Shown here: positions 5,456 to 5,966 of the stretch, piece by piece
Numbering within the stretch: the first letter of the stretch is position 1
Layout of the letters: each line of letters starts with the position of its first letter
DNA from: Nitrospirota bacterium
GTDB taxonomy: Bacteria > Nitrospirota > Thermodesulfovibrionia > UBA6902 > BMS3Bbin08
DNA length: 5,966 bases
Direction of reading: 5' to 3'
Assembly (NCBI GenBank): GCA_016208845.1
Contig: JACQXH010000122.1
Span: forward strand, 1-5,966
Notes under the pieces: generated by a model
What the model saw: only the letters and a program-made list of their open reading frames with translations
Database searches by the model: none
What the model was told of the DNA's origin: nothing
Translations under genes and position numbers: made by a program

Positions 5456-5469
5456 ATGCTTTATATTTA

Positions 5470-5494
5470 TGCCAAAATGGCAAAAAAATGCCAT
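5470..5494. promoter_or_regulatory. Upstream palindromic sites, possible activator binding
   Basis: Three TGCCA half-sites alternate in direction: TGCCA-AAA-TGGCA (5470-5482), then TGGCA with TGCCA as ATGGCA-N6-TGCCAT (5477-5494). They lie about 50-75 bases upstream of the sigma-54 -24 element, near the usual distance for an enhancer-binding activator, though a repressor is possible. The same TGGCAT hexamer recurs in the -24 box itself. Confidence 0.45.
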
Positions 5495-5519
5495 GTTGAC
5501 ATTAGTCTTTTTTATAACT

Positions 5520-5544
5520 AGCTAAAAAATAACATTTTTTAGCT
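5520..5544. promoter_or_regulatory. Perfect 11-base inverted repeat abutting the sigma-54 promoter
   Basis: AGCTAAAAAAT (5520-5530) and ATTTTTTAGCT (5534-5544) are exact reverse complements around AAC. The right arm ends on the first base of the -24 element, so a protein bound here would touch the polymerase. As RNA it could also form a hairpin, but no U-run follows, so a simple terminator is less likely. Confidence 0.6.
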
Positions 5545-5558
5545 GGCATTGCTCTTGC
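5544..5558 (+). promoter_or_regulatory. Sigma-54 (RpoN) promoter of the PAS-domain gene
   Basis: TGGCATTGCTCTTGC has the invariant GG and GC separated by exactly ten bases, as in the consensus TGGCAC-N5-TTGC. Initiation is expected near 5569-5571, giving a leader of about 60 bases before the ATG at 5632. Such a promoter needs an ATP-using activator; the palindromes upstream are candidate sites. Confidence 0.75.
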
Positions 5559-5631
5559 GTGCTATTTTATTGTTAAGTGCAGCATTTTTCTTGCTTCATA
5601 TCAACAGCAGTATTAATTTGGTGAAAAAAAT

Positions 5632-5966
5632 ATGTGTTTGAGGCGATTAAATAAATCAATTACTGAGACAGAAAAAATTCTGGAGCTATTAAATAATATC
5701 GTCCACGGGATTGATGACGGCATTATGCTGCTCGACAGGGATTACAGGATAATCTTTGCCAATAAGTCGGCAAATGAAATATTTCATGCCCCCTGCATAA
5801 CAGACCAGGCATGTCATGATGTCTTTCATGGCCTTTCCTTACCATGCAGTAAAACGGGAATATCTGATATGTGCCCTCATGATGTTGTATGTAAGACCGG
5901 CAGGCCGGCTAACAAGGTTTTGCATTATGTTGTGAAAAATAAAGGAGAGAGGATATTTAATGTGAC
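5632..5966 (+). CDS. PAS-domain signalling protein, N-terminal part (runs off the window)
   Basis: The first 111 residues are visible. After a short leading helix (ITETEKILELLNNIVHGI), a PAS domain begins with DDGIMLLDRDYRIIFANKSANEIF, the usual two strands plus the helix carrying AN. Next comes an unusual Cys/His-rich segment: Cys55, Cys61-His62, His66, Cys72, Cys81-Pro, Cys87, followed by TGRPANKVLHYVV and a GERIFNV strand. PAS domains with HG-x-x-x-PC...CP...TG-x-P patterns are common at the front of sensor kinases and sigma-54 activators in Nitrospirota and Desulfobacterota (from memory). No signal peptide or membrane helix is seen, so sensing is probably cytoplasmic. The ATG at 5632 has GGTGA (5620-5624) seven bases before it; the GTG at 5621 is in another frame. 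The output domain (kinase, activator or other) lies past the right edge, so the class is unknown. Confidence 0.8.
   Translation, partial: MCLRRLNKSITETEKILELLNNIVHGIDDGIMLLDRDYRIIFANKSANEIFHAPCITDQACHDVFHGLSLPCSKTGISDMCPHDVVCKTGRPANKVLHYVVKNKGERIFNV

Noticed and set aside
5496..5524. TTGACA at 5496-5501 as a sigma-70 -35 box for the PAS gene
   Set aside because: No acceptable -10 box lies 16-18 bases downstream; the sigma-54 promoter is far better.
5331..5525. Plus-strand open frame of 64 codons after hemE
   Set aside because: It consists largely of translated ATCCGTG repeats (DNPCLSVAKC-type) and ends inside the control region of the PAS gene; no ribosome site.

Overview
The window looks like a piece of chromosome from an anaerobic or microaerophilic bacterium of moderate to low GC content. 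Nitrospirota (Thermodesulfovibrio-like lineages) or Desulfobacterota are the best guess. This rests on gene content (an AhbD-type radical SAM protein, HemE, HemW, a GxxExxY-family protein) and on the many intergenic repeats built on GCCACGGAT / ATCCGTGGC. No 16S or other taxonomic marker is present, so the assignment is inference.

Layout. Positions 2-91 hold the last codons of a membrane protein. A 65-codon gene (194-391) follows; it encodes a small helical protein with an unusual ladder of histidines. It lies between copies of a composite repeat. A lipoprotein gene of unknown function (about 575-1177) reads leftward and diverges from hemW (1255-2439), with overlapping divergent promoter signals between them. 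An AhbD-type radical SAM/SPASM gene (2651-3742), a GxxExxY-family gene (3732-4124) and hemE (4185-5234) follow on the plus strand. A repeat-filled gap of about 400 bases then ends in a convincing sigma-54 promoter with upstream palindromes, driving a PAS-domain protein that runs off the right edge.

How the genes fit together. hemW, ahbD and hemE all concern heme: HemE makes coproporphyrinogen III, AhbD-type enzymes convert coproheme to heme b, and HemW is a radical SAM heme-trafficking protein. Finding HemE (classical branch) beside AhbD (normally the siroheme branch) suggests either two routes or a hybrid coproheme route. The PAS protein's cysteine/histidine-rich sensory domain, together with its sigma-54 promoter, hints at a redox- or metal-linked sensor. 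That is inference, because the output domain is outside the window.

The most striking feature is the repeats. One hairpin element has gone into hemW in frame and codes for 16 residues. Repeat arms form the stop of ahbD and the N-terminus of the GxxExxY gene. The arms are built from units with an exact 10-base period. No CRISPR array, tRNA, rRNA or transposase was seen.
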